DNA of 7,936 nt from Dehalococcoidia bacterium (GCA_002730485.1 PCAH01000096.1:1-7936), one strand, 5' to 3'; shown: positions 1 to 5,775, counted from the stretch's first letter. The notes: generated by a model not told the origin, from the sequence alone. Numbers and translations: made by a program.

Positions 1-221
1 CGGCGGAACCGGGCGTGGGCGTCAGCCGGGGCCATGGCGTACCAATGTCCTATATGAAGATCGCCCGATGGGTACGGATACATGGTCATCTCGTACCATT
101 TGGGGCGGGGGTCGTTATCTAAGACCTTGTGCAGGCCATCCTTTTCCCAACGGGCCTGCCATTTACTATCTATTGCAGCGGGATCGAAAGCCAATTCGAC
201 CTGCCGGGGGCTGCTGGTCAT
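1..221 (-). CDS. leuS: Leucine--tRNA ligase (LeuRS), N-terminal fragment cut by the window edge
   Basis: Class I aminoacyl-tRNA synthetase that charges tRNA-Leu in the cytoplasm. Reading the minus strand from 221, 73 codons are visible before the window ends. The fragment holds the typical LeuRS opening (FDPAAIDSKWQARWEKDGL, about residues 12-30), then KWYEMTMYPYPSGDLHIGH (41-59) with the catalytic HIGH tetrapeptide at 56-59, followed by WYAMAPADAHARFR. The ATG at 221 is chosen because a TAG codon lies directly upstream in frame and an AGGAG ribosome site sits 7 bases before it. The editing, KMSKS and anticodon-binding regions are outside the window. The gene is transcribed away from ktrB, so 222-609 is a divergent promoter region. 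The family assignment is firm; nothing can be said about the missing remainder. Confidence 0.94.
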   Translation of the reverse strand, partial: MTSSPRQVELAFDPAAIDSKWQARWEKDGLHKVLDNDPRPKWYEMTMYPYPSGDLHIGHWYAMAPADAHARFR

Positions 222-228
222 CTACCGA

Positions 229-233
229 CTCCT
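229..233 (-). promoter_or_regulatory. Ribosome binding site of leuS
   Basis: On the minus strand AGGAG is followed by 7 bases and then the ATG of leuS. Together with the in-frame TAG just before the ATG, it fixes the start codon. Confidence 0.65.
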
Positions 234-303
234 AAATAAACGGAAACCTGCTATCCGCGTTACTGACAAATGAAATTCTGGGCCAGCGTCGCTCGTGCCA
301 ATA

Positions 304-312
304 ATATTAGCA
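304..312 (-). promoter_or_regulatory. Possible extended -10 promoter element for leuS
   Basis: The minus strand reads TGCTAATAT here, an extended -10 form (TGnTAnnAT). No good -35 hexamer is found at the expected distance. It would start transcription near 297 and give a leuS leader of about 75 bases. I searched this leader for the conserved T-box sequence expected of some synthetase leaders and did not find it. Confidence 0.25.
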
Positions 313-397
313 TACAAGCTGTTCTAGTCACGAAATCAGGGAAACAGGTTCGGATGTTTTCTCGGGTATTCTTGATGTAATAGGCATCTTCCATTCA

Positions 398-426
398 TTG
401 ACACAAGAATGGTCGAATCCTAAAAT
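398..426 (+). promoter_or_regulatory. Sigma70-type promoter for ktrB-ktrA
   Basis: A perfect -35 hexamer TTGACA (398-403), a spacer of exactly 17 bases (404-420), and a -10 hexamer TAAAAT (421-426, five of six consensus bases). The -35 lies inside a small inverted repeat, CCATTC (391-396) / GAATGG (407-412), which could be an operator. The predicted start near 432-434 would give ktrB an untranslated leader of about 175 bases. No transcription data are available. Confidence 0.6.
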
Positions 427-449
427 TCTAGCTACCTCATTTTTTCTTC

Positions 450-494
450 TCAAATCCGCCTGATTTACCGGTCAATCGCCGGTAAGTCATTTGA
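450..494 (+). promoter_or_regulatory. Leader stem-loop upstream of ktrB
   Basis: An inverted repeat TGATTTACCGG (461-471) / CCGGTAAGTCA (479-489) forms an 11-bp stem on the plus-strand RNA with one U.G wobble (464 with 486) and a 7-base loop. An outer stem TCAAA (450-454) / TTTGA (490-494) closes it, with bases 455-460 unpaired on one side. No T tract follows, so it does not look like a simple terminator. It lies between the predicted transcription start and ktrB, which suggests a leader control element or a protein-binding site. No known riboswitch class is recognised. Confidence 0.5.
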
Positions 495-609
495 ATCCAG
501 TCTCAGATTCTTACCCATTTTAGGGACTCCCCGAGCGTTCTTGCCTTTTGTAGATGCTGACAGATTTTGCTAATCAATCCTGAATCCCCCAACCTTTTAG
601 TCAATCAGC

Positions 610-2067
610 ATGGCTTTTAGAAACCCGCGCCGGCAGATTGACAGCATCATACGTCTCAGGCGACGAAGGGAGCTCTCTCCCTCTGTTGCTGAGATCGAGC
701 CGCCCAAGAGAAACCGGCCCCTATTCGGCACCACCACCATCCTACTTACGGGATTCGCCCTGCTGATTCTCGCCGGTGGCTGCCTGTTGACCCTCCCCGT
801 GGCCCACAACGGAACTGGCTATACGGCCATGGAAACGTCATTCTTCACGTCCGTGTCGGCGGTTACGGTCACCGGACATACCGTTGTGGATTCCAGCACC
901 TATTGGTCCACGTTTGGCCAGGCAGTCATCTTTGTGCTGATGACGGTCGGCGGGCTGGGGTTCATGGTCGTCAGCACATTCATATTGCTGCTGATCGGCC
1001 AACGATCGACACTCCAAGAACGGATATTGACCCGGGGTCTGATGCGGGACACCGTTGGCGTCGATCAGATGGGTGGGTTGCGTCACCTCGGCAGAATGGT
1101 GATTGGAGCAGTCTTCTTGCTCTACCTGGTCGGCGCCGCTGTGATCTTCACGCAGATTCAGGGTTTGGAAGGCATGAGCACCCTGAAGGCTCTGTGGCAT
1201 TCATTGTTCTTGTCGGTCTCGTCCGTGAACAACGCCGGTTTCAACATATTCCCGGAAATCCCAGGCGGCAGCAGCGTAGCCCGTTTTGCCTCCAACCCAA
1301 TCTTGATGATCACCATGACCATCTTGATCATCATGGGAGGTCTTGGCTGGGTCTTGATGGTGGATATCTTCCGGAAACGCCGAATCTCCCGGTTCTCGCT
1401 CGAAACCAAGTTGGTTCTTGTTACAAGCATCTTGTTGTGGCTTCTGGGAGCTGGAGTTCTCTTCCTGTCTGAATTCAACAACTCTCAGACCATGGGTGAT
1501 TTCAGTTGGGTGGACAAGATAATGGGCGCTGTGTTCCAGTCGGCGAGCGGTCGCACGGCCGGGTTCCTAATCGTAGATTTCGGCGAGGTCAAAGACGTCA
1601 CCAAGTCGACGTACTCCGGGTTGATGTTCATCGGTGGCGCAGCAGGTTCGGTGGCCGGTGGCATCAAAGTGGCTACCTTCGCTGTGCTGATGTCGGCTGT
1701 GATTTCATCCCTTCGGGGTCGTCCCCATGCGGAGGCGTTCGGACGTGAGATACATCAATCCCAACTCCACCGCGCCCTCACCGTGGCCGTGCTAGGTCTT
1801 GGCTTGATAGTTGTCTCGGCAACCGTGCTGACCACCCTTGAACCGGAGATACCCTTCCTGGACATCATCTTCGATACCGTGTCTGCTTTTGGCACCACCG
1901 GAGCGTCCACCGGGATAATCCCGGACATGGGATTATCATCCAAGATATTGTTCATGATCTTGATGTATGTGGGTCGTTTGGGCCCCGTGGCCCTTGCGCT
2001 CGCATTGGCTCCAGAAGACGATACCGAGGTGTACCGCTATGCCACGGAAAGCGTTAAAATAGGTTGA
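610..2067 (+). CDS. ktrB: KtrB/TrkH family potassium-translocating membrane subunit
   Basis: Inner-membrane K+ uptake protein of the SKT superfamily: four membrane-pore-membrane repeats form one pore. All four selectivity-filter turns are visible, each with its glycine: SAVTVTG (G89), SVNNAGF (G210), SGRTAGF (G317) and SAFGTTG (G431). The gating loop in the third repeat, GGAAGSVAGGIKVAT (342-356), and the closing MYVGRLGP motif (452-459) with its conserved Arg are present. At 485 residues, with the first pore helix near residue 75-88, it lacks the extra N-terminal membrane domain of E. coli TrkH and resembles KtrB, apart from an Arg-rich cytosolic extension of about 39 residues. The ATG at 610 is the first start after an in-frame TAG at 598-600. 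No clear Shine-Dalgarno precedes it. The KtrA-type gene follows after 45 bases, giving a channel plus regulator pair. Confidence 0.95.
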   Translation: MAFRNPRRQIDSIIRLRRRRELSPSVAEIEPPKRNRPLFGTTTILLTGFALLILAGGCLLTLPVAHNGTGYTAMETSFFTSVSAVTVTGHTVVDSSTYWSTFGQAVIFVLMTVGGLGFMVVSTFILLLIGQRSTLQERILTRGLMRDTVGVDQMGGLRHLGRMVIGAVFLLYLVGAAVIFTQIQGLEGMSTLKALWHSLFLSVSSVNNAGFNIFPEIPGGSSVARFASNPILMITMTILIIMGGLGWVLMVDIFRKRRISRFSLETKLVLVTSILLWLLGAGVLFLSEFNNSQTMGDFSWVDKIMGAVFQSASGRTAGFLIVDFGEVKDVTKSTYSGLMFIGGAAGSVAGGIKVATFAVLMSAVISSLRGRPHAEAFGREIHQSQLHRALTVAVLGLGLIVVSATVLTTLEPEIPFLDIIFDTVSAFGTTGASTGIIPDMGLSSKILFMILMYVGRLGPVALALALAPEDDTEVYRYATESVKIG

Positions 2068-2112
2068 CCAGATTCCCGATTTTATCTGTATGGAATTGAT
2101 TGGATTGGTGCC

Positions 2113-2829
2113 GTGAAGAAACAAGTATGCGTTATCGGCCTCGGACGGTTCGGGGCAACGTTGTCCCAGGAGCTTTTTCAGAGTGGCCATGACGTTCTTG
2201 CCATAGACATCGATGAAGCCAAGGTACAAGAACAGCTTGATCGGGCTACCTACGCCGTGAGGGCCGACGCCACCAATGAATCGATCCTAAAAGAGCTGGA
2301 TGTTTCCGAATACGATGTTTGCGTCGTGTCTCTGGGCAGCGAGAACATCCAGGCCAGCATCCTAGTCTCCGTGCTCTTAAAGAGTCTGGGAGTGCCATTT
2401 ATCATCGGTCGTGCCGCCAATGAACTCCATGGAGCGACCCTGGAGCGGGTTGGCGTCGACCGGGTAGTCTACCCCGAGTCGGAAAGCGCCCGTCGCACCG
2501 CCCACGTTGGATTCGAGGCTGGGGTGATCGACTACATGCCCATCGTCCCCGACTTCGGCATCAGCAAACTGCGCCCACCAGAAGAGATGCTGGGGCATAC
2601 CCTGGAAGAAGCAGGCCTGGCCGGAACCGGTGACCGCCACGGCATATCCGTGCTCGCCATCCGCAGAGGCCGCACATCTTTTTTGCATCCGGCTAAGGAT
2701 GAGGAAATCAAAGCCGGTGATGTACTGATCGTGGCAGCTACCAACGAACATCTGGGCAAGATCTCAGAGATTGCCAGCCACCTTGAACCTGTCTCTCCTG
2801 ACGGACACACCCGCCGCGACGGCAGTTAA
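2113..2829 (+). CDS. ktrA: KtrA/TrkA family RCK regulatory subunit of K+ uptake
   Basis: Cytosolic gating protein that forms a ring beneath KtrB and responds to bound ATP/ADP or NAD(H) (family knowledge). The RCK_N Rossmann fold starts at once: VIGLGRFG (glycines 9, 11 and 14), then the acidic residues of AIDID (D32, D34) at the end of the second strand, ADATNE (51-56), and VVSLGSENIQ (71-80). RCK_C occupies about 150-225, including GISVLAIRRG and AGDVLIVAAT. The 238-residue length fits the single RCK_N+RCK_C architecture of KtrA rather than the tandem TrkA of E. coli. The start is GTG; the fold begins three residues later, so no longer version is needed. It probably shares the ktrB transcript. 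Of the three RCK genes here, it alone has an intact nucleotide motif. Confidence 0.94.
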   Translation: MKKQVCVIGLGRFGATLSQELFQSGHDVLAIDIDEAKVQEQLDRATYAVRADATNESILKELDVSEYDVCVVSLGSENIQASILVSVLLKSLGVPFIIGRAANELHGATLERVGVDRVVYPESESARRTAHVGFEAGVIDYMPIVPDFGISKLRPPEEMLGHTLEEAGLAGTGDRHGISVLAIRRGRTSFLHPAKDEEIKAGDVLIVAATNEHLGKISEIASHLEPVSPDGHTRRDGS

Positions 2830-2984
2830 GCCAAGCTGACCGGCAATAACGGCTTGACCCAATTGTCCCCTTTGTCCAAACTGAAACTCGTCTGGAACAA
2901 TCAATTTCAGACCATCGTTCACGGCCCTGTTTCAGGTGGCTACCCCTCTGATTTCAGCGCTGTCTTAGATTCATCAAAATCTTA

Positions 2985-3013
2985 TTGTATTGGGCTAAAT
3001 CTGCTCGTATAAT
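2985..3013 (+). promoter_or_regulatory. Promoter for the usp-RCK-RCK-pheA run
   Basis: A perfect TATAAT (3008-3013) is preceded by TTGTAT (2985-2990) at a spacing of 17 bases; the -35 matches only its TTG. Transcription would start near 3020, giving a leader of about 75 bases. A 5-bp hairpin AGATT (2967-2971) / AATCT (2978-2982) lies just upstream. The rest of the 264-base gap (2830-3093) holds only weak stem-loops, such as CTGAAA (2881-2886) / TTTCAG (2905-2910), without T tracts, so read-through from ktrA is also possible. Confidence 0.45.
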
Positions 3014-3093
3014 CTGCCCTTGATTATTGGCCATGGGGATATGGTATTTCCTCTGGTCGAGCCTAGATCACCAATTCAGGACGGTGCTCGGCG

Positions 3094-3549
3094 ATGCGAT
3101 TGGACGCAAAAAGGCTTCTGGTGCCAGTAAACGGCACATCCTACAGTGAGCGCACATTCCGGTGGGCGTGCCAAATGGCGCGGGAATCCAAGACGGAACT
3201 CCACGCGGTTTACGTGATCGAAGTTCCTCTGGCCCTATCTCTTGAGTCAGAGATCTCATCAGAGATCAACAAGGGCGAAGAGATACTGGCCCGTATCGAA
3301 GCCATTGCATCTGAAGAGAAATACAAAGGCCTCCAAGCACGGTTCCTACGTGCCAGGCAGGCCGGACCAGCAGTAGTACTGGAATCCGAAGAAAGATTCA
3401 TGGACCTCCTGATAGTGGGCATCCCATACAACCGGCGCTTTGGTTCCTGTGTACTGGGCACCACGGCCTCCTACATCTTCCACAACGCTTCGAGCCAGGT
3501 GATGTTCTGGCGGGAACAGGCTCCATCTCCCATCTTCCCAAGAGACTAA
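3094..3549 (+). CDS. Universal stress protein (UspA-like) with degenerate nucleotide site
   Basis: Small cytosolic protein of 151 residues with the alpha/beta Usp fold. It opens with RLLVPVNGTSYSERTFRWA (residues 7-25), matching the first strand and helix of Usp proteins, continues with ELHAVYVIEVP (35-45), and ends with LLIVGIPYNRR (105-115) and SCVLGTTASYIFHNASSQVMFWR (118-140), matching the family's C-terminal strands. ATP-binding members carry G-2x-G-9x-G(S/T). Here it reads G109-IP-Y112-nine residues-G122-T123, so the second glycine is Tyr, and the adenine-contacting Asp of the first strand is Asn13. Binding may be altered or lost (inference). ATG 3094 has only a weak, distant CAGGA (3078-3081) ahead. 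The stop is followed after 3 bases by an RCK gene, suggesting that it acts with K+ regulation. Confidence 0.82.
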   Translation: MRLDAKRLLVPVNGTSYSERTFRWACQMARESKTELHAVYVIEVPLALSLESEISSEINKGEEILARIEAIASEEKYKGLQARFLRARQAGPAVVLESEERFMDLLIVGIPYNRRFGSCVLGTTASYIFHNASSQVMFWREQAPSPIFPRD

Positions 3550-3552
3550 CCC

Positions 3553-3954
3553 ATGCGTGTCTTGATATTCGGCTGTAACCGGCTCAGTTCCAGTCTGGTG
3601 GCTGACCTCGCCAAGGACGGCAACGAGATCACTGTCCTAGGCGCGGAACGCGATTGCCTGGAGAGTGTCGCGACACTGGCCGGAGTGCGGGTTGTCCTGA
3701 CCGCCGAACCAATGATGCAGGACTATCTCCAAGAGGGTGGCATCGACCACGCTGATGTCTTCCTGGCGATGTCATTTGATGATCACCAAAACATCCTGGT
3801 GGCCCAGATCGCCAAGCACATCTTCAACGTGCCAAAAGTTGTCTGCCACCTGGGCAGCCCCCAATTGCAGGTCATGTATGCAGCCTTGGGATTGGACGTG
3901 GTAGGCTATTCATTCGGCCTGCTGCAGGATGTCCGCCAGGCCATACAGGGATAA
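3553..3954 (+). CDS. Short RCK_N-only TrkA-like protein with degraded nucleotide motif
   Basis: A 133-residue protein containing one RCK_N (TrkA-N) domain and no RCK_C. The opening MRVLIFGCNRLSSSL aligns with the Rossmann turn, but the glycine motif reads G7-C-N-R-L-S12: two of its three glycines are lost. The usual acidic residue ending the second strand is Gly30 (ITVLGAE), and the family 'GD-TD' segment is replaced by LTAEPMM (49-55). The later part is well conserved: ADVFLAMSFDDHQNILVAQIAKHIFNVPKVV. Its QNILVAQIAKHIFNVPK closely parallels TNLVISQMTKHIFQVPR in the next gene, so the two are probably tandem duplicates. It starts 3 bases after the Usp stop, as expected for translational coupling. 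It may act as a structural partner for another RCK protein rather than as a ligand sensor (inference). Confidence 0.82.
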   Translation: MRVLIFGCNRLSSSLVADLAKDGNEITVLGAERDCLESVATLAGVRVVLTAEPMMQDYLQEGGIDHADVFLAMSFDDHQNILVAQIAKHIFNVPKVVCHLGSPQLQVMYAALGLDVVGYSFGLLQDVRQAIQG

Positions 3955-3987
3955 TCAAAAGGCCCCGAGTGTACGTGTGATCACCTG

Positions 3988-4647
3988 ATGTATGTCGTAA
4001 TCGTTGGCTGTAGTGAATCCGGCTATCACCTGTCCAAGGCGTTGATCGCCGGTGGGCACGAGGTGGTTGTCGTCGAAAAGAACCCAGACCGATTCCAACT
4101 ACTCAACGAAGAGATGGGCAGCGTCGCACTACTGGGCGACGGCACGGATGAAATCACCCTAAAGCGGGCCGGCATCTCTCGTGCCGATGTCGTGGTGAGC
4201 TTGACCGGCGCCGACGCCACGAACCTGGTCATCTCCCAGATGACCAAACACATATTCCAGGTCCCCAGGACCATGGCCCTGATCAAGGACCCCAAGAACG
4301 AACCTATCTTCCATGAGATCGGAGTGGACGTGGTGGTGAACTCAACCCACCTGGTGCTGGCCAGTCTTGAAGAAGGCGTACCGGGGCGACCGCTGATCCA
4401 CCTGATGAACCTGCGGGTGCCAGGAATGGAACTCGTCAGTGTGTCCATCCCTGCCGATTCGAATATCATCGGCAAGCGGCTAAGCGAGATCGAACTGCCA
4501 CCCAACAGCTTCATATCACTGATGATCAAGAGGACCGGGGCGACCCTGCCCACGGGACGTTCAGTTGTGGAACCGGATGATGAACTGGTGGCTGTGACCC
4601 CGGCCGGTGACGAACAGATACTCTACGACATCCTGACAGGGGTGTAG
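3988..4647 (+). CDS. TrkA-like RCK protein (RCK_N + RCK_C)
   Basis: A 219-residue cytosolic regulator of the TrkA/KtrA type. RCK_N covers about 1-125. The glycine motif is G7-C-S-E-S-G12 (first and last glycine kept, middle one Ser). The acidic residue after the second strand is present (VVVVEKN, E30), and so is LLGDGTDE (48-55), so nucleotide binding is more plausible than in the preceding paralogue. RCK_C covers about 145-219, with SIPADSNIIGKRLSEIELP and EPDDELVAVTP. No ktrB-like gene is adjacent besides the one upstream, so this may be an alternative or heteromeric subunit for that pore (inference). ATG 3988 lies 33 bases after the previous stop and in the same reading frame, with no intervening stop and no obvious Shine-Dalgarno. 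pheA follows after 3 bases. Confidence 0.9.
   Translation: MYVVIVGCSESGYHLSKALIAGGHEVVVVEKNPDRFQLLNEEMGSVALLGDGTDEITLKRAGISRADVVVSLTGADATNLVISQMTKHIFQVPRTMALIKDPKNEPIFHEIGVDVVVNSTHLVLASLEEGVPGRPLIHLMNLRVPGMELVSVSIPADSNIIGKRLSEIELPPNSFISLMIKRTGATLPTGRSVVEPDDELVAVTPAGDEQILYDILTGV
4638..4642 (+). promoter_or_regulatory. Ribosome binding site of pheA
   Basis: AGGGG lies inside the last codons of the upstream RCK gene, 8 bases before the pheA ATG. It supports start 4651 and indicates that pheA translation is tied to the preceding gene. Confidence 0.6.
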
Positions 4648-4650
4648 CAA

Positions 4651-5484
4651 ATGGCGCACACTTTGGGATTCCTGGGACCGGTTGGCACCTACTCGGAATC
4701 GGCATGCCTTCTCTATGATTCGACCGCCGAGTTGAAACCGTATTCAACCATCACCTCTGTGGGAGAGGCGGTTGCCTCAGGGGAAATAGATGAGGGAATG
4801 GTTCCCATTGAGAACAGCCTAGAAGGCCAGGTCACCTTCACCTTGGACCTTCTGATCGCCCAACCCAAACTCTACATCAAGGGAGAGGTTGATGTTCCCA
4901 TAGAGCATTTTCTGTTGGCCAAACCTGGGACAAATCCGGCCGAGATCAAGGTCATCTACTCCCACCCCCAAGCCTTGGGACAGTGCCGTGCCTATCTGGA
5001 GAAGAACTTCCCAGAAGCCCAGCAGATGGCCTCTCTCAGCACTGTTTTATGTGTCACCGACTCTTTCGAGAGTCCGTATCCCGCAGCAGCGATCACGCCG
5101 GGCAGAGCTGCCGAGTTGTACGACGTGGATATCCTTGACCGTGGTATTCAAGATGTGGCGAACAACGTGACCCGGTTCGCCGTGTTGGGGTTGTCAGACC
5201 ATGAACCTACTGGGAGGGATAAGACCTCCATGGCGTTCACGCTGGAGAAGGACTCGCCCGGTCTGTTGTACCGGGTTTTGGGGGAGTTCGCGAAAAGGGA
5301 CATCAATCTGCTGAAGATCGAATCCAGGCCAACCAAACAGCTGCTTGGTGAGTACATCTTCTTGCTGGATTGCGTCGGGCACCGGGAAGAGTCACCCATG
5401 AAAGAAGCGCTGGCTGCATTGTCTGACCCCATCAGCATGCTTCGGGTTCTGGGCTCTTATCCTAGATGGAACCCTCCGGCTTAG
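4651..5484 (+). CDS. pheA: Prephenate dehydratase with C-terminal ACT domain
   Basis: Converts prephenate to phenylpyruvate, the committed step to phenylalanine, in the cytosol. The catalytic domain (about 1-180) shows FLGPVGTYSESA (7-18), VPIENSLEGQV (51-61), YSHPQALGQC (103-112) and NNVTRFAVLG (171-180), whose T174 in the TRF motif is the catalytic threonine of the family. The ACT domain (about 190-270) has KTSMAFTLEKDSPGLLYRVL with the G-L-L version of the 'GAL' motif (204-206), and ESRP (224-227). Both belong to the phenylalanine-binding regulatory site, so feedback inhibition by Phe is expected. At 277 residues it is a normal monofunctional dehydratase; there is no chorismate mutase domain. 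Start and stop are clear. It is the last gene of the usp-RCK-RCK run, only 3 bases after the RCK stop. Confidence 0.97.
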   Translation: MAHTLGFLGPVGTYSESACLLYDSTAELKPYSTITSVGEAVASGEIDEGMVPIENSLEGQVTFTLDLLIAQPKLYIKGEVDVPIEHFLLAKPGTNPAEIKVIYSHPQALGQCRAYLEKNFPEAQQMASLSTVLCVTDSFESPYPAAAITPGRAAELYDVDILDRGIQDVANNVTRFAVLGLSDHEPTGRDKTSMAFTLEKDSPGLLYRVLGEFAKRDINLLKIESRPTKQLLGEYIFLLDCVGHREESPMKEALAALSDPISMLRVLGSYPRWNPPA

Positions 5485-5495
5485 GGATTCTAAGC
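5479..5495 (+). other. Small perfect hairpin spanning the pheA stop codon
   Basis: GCTTAG (5479-5484) pairs perfectly with CTAAGC (5490-5495) around a 5-base loop, and the left arm contains the TAG stop of pheA. No T tract follows on the plus strand. It could protect the mRNA 3' end or be chance. Confidence 0.3.
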
Positions 5496-5511
5496 GCTGG
5501 CGATCTTGCAC

Positions 5512-5604
5512 AAAAAAAGTCAGCCCTCCCCAACCGGACCACTAAGAAACCCAAACACCACACACTACACTTCTTAGCGGATAACCAATCGGAAAGAGCT
5601 GACT
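5512..5604 (-). terminator. Long G.U-rich hairpin followed by T7 (terminator or 3' end of a small RNA)
   Basis: Bases 5518-5537 pair with 5585-5604 over 20 consecutive positions. After a 1x4 internal loop, 5539-5548 pair with 5571-5580 over 10 more; the apical loop is 22 bases. Of the 30 pairs, 23 are Watson-Crick. The other seven (5525, 5528, 5529, 5532, 5534, 5535 and 5541 with partners) are all G.U on the minus strand and A.C on the plus strand, so the fold belongs to a minus-strand transcript. The 3' arm runs straight into seven T residues on that strand (5518-5512), the classic end of an intrinsic terminator. It lies about 280 bases beyond the stop of the DUF2298 gene, so it may end that transcript or a separate small RNA. 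Confidence 0.6.
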
Positions 5605-5685
5605 GGGTCAGGCTTTGTGCTGTCAATCCATCCGTAATGCCCTCCACGGCTGTACTGACATACAAGGCACAAGGCCCGTTCACCC
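5605..5685. other. Second long imperfect stem-loop, abutting the 5518-5604 hairpin
   Basis: Nested pairings run from outside in: GGGT (5605-5608) / ACCC (5682-5685); GGCTTTGTGC (5611-5620) / GCACAAGGCC (5667-5676), 10 bp with one wobble that is U.G on the plus strand; TGTCA (5621-5625) / TGACA (5656-5660); and, in the same register, CCGT (5632-5635) / ACGG (5646-5649). Bases 5661-5666 bulge. On the plus strand TTCTTATTT follows at once, so it could terminate the pheA transcript. On the minus strand it would be an upstream domain of the same RNA as the neighbouring hairpin. The strand is undecided. Confidence 0.45.
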
Positions 5686-5736
5686 TTCTTATTTAGTGAC
5701 TTCTACTGTTTGTGTAGAAACCTCTGGACAATCAGA

Positions 5737-5746
5737 TTTGTACAAA
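5737..5746. repeat. 10-base perfect palindrome
   Basis: TTTGTACAAA in the AT-rich part of the gap between pheA and the DUF2298 gene. A possible protein-binding site or chance. Confidence 0.25.
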
Positions 5747-5775
5747 ACCTAATTGCTTTTTAAGATTGTTTTTAT

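Larger units (their letters stand above)
5512..5769 (-). ncRNA. Candidate structured small RNA between pheA and the DUF2298 gene
   Basis: If transcription starts from the minus-strand promoter candidate at 5776-5804 (start near 5769) and ends at the T tract at 5518-5512, the product would be about 255 bases. It would contain three successive hairpins: 5701-5719 (TTCTAC/GTAGAA, 7-base loop), 5605-5685 and 5518-5604. It does not show the conserved sequences I would expect of tmRNA, RNase P RNA or SRP RNA. Existence as an independent RNA is inference; the fold of the last hairpin is seen directly. Confidence 0.3.

Noticed and set aside
82..273. 63-codon open frame on the plus strand
   Set aside because: It lies antisense over the clearly recognisable LeuRS N-terminus and has no domain resemblance or ribosome site.
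222..300. T-box leader for leuS
   Set aside because: I looked on the minus strand for the conserved T-box sequence pairing with uncharged tRNA and for a following terminator; neither is present.
554..583. Nine-codon upstream ORF in the ktrB leader (ATG at 554, TGA at 581)
   Set aside because: It has no ribosome site or codon pattern suggesting attenuation; ATGs with short frames are expected by chance.
430..609. c-di-AMP (ydaO-type) riboswitch in the ktrB leader
   Set aside because: The context is tempting and there is a stem-loop, but the conserved sequence blocks of that class are not visible.
838..1955. Several open frames antisense to or out of frame with ktrB
   Set aside because: All overlap the continuous KtrB coding sequence with its four filter motifs; their translations show no recognisable protein features.
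2832..2856. Terminator after ktrA
   Set aside because: CAAG/CTTG with an inner CCG/CGG forms only a weak interrupted stem, and no T tract follows.
5462..5696. Two overlapping open frames, 76 codons on plus and 73 codons on minus, over the gap after pheA
   Set aside because: They overlap each other and the pheA end, lack ribosome sites and recognisable domains, and the stretch is better explained by the two long hairpins.
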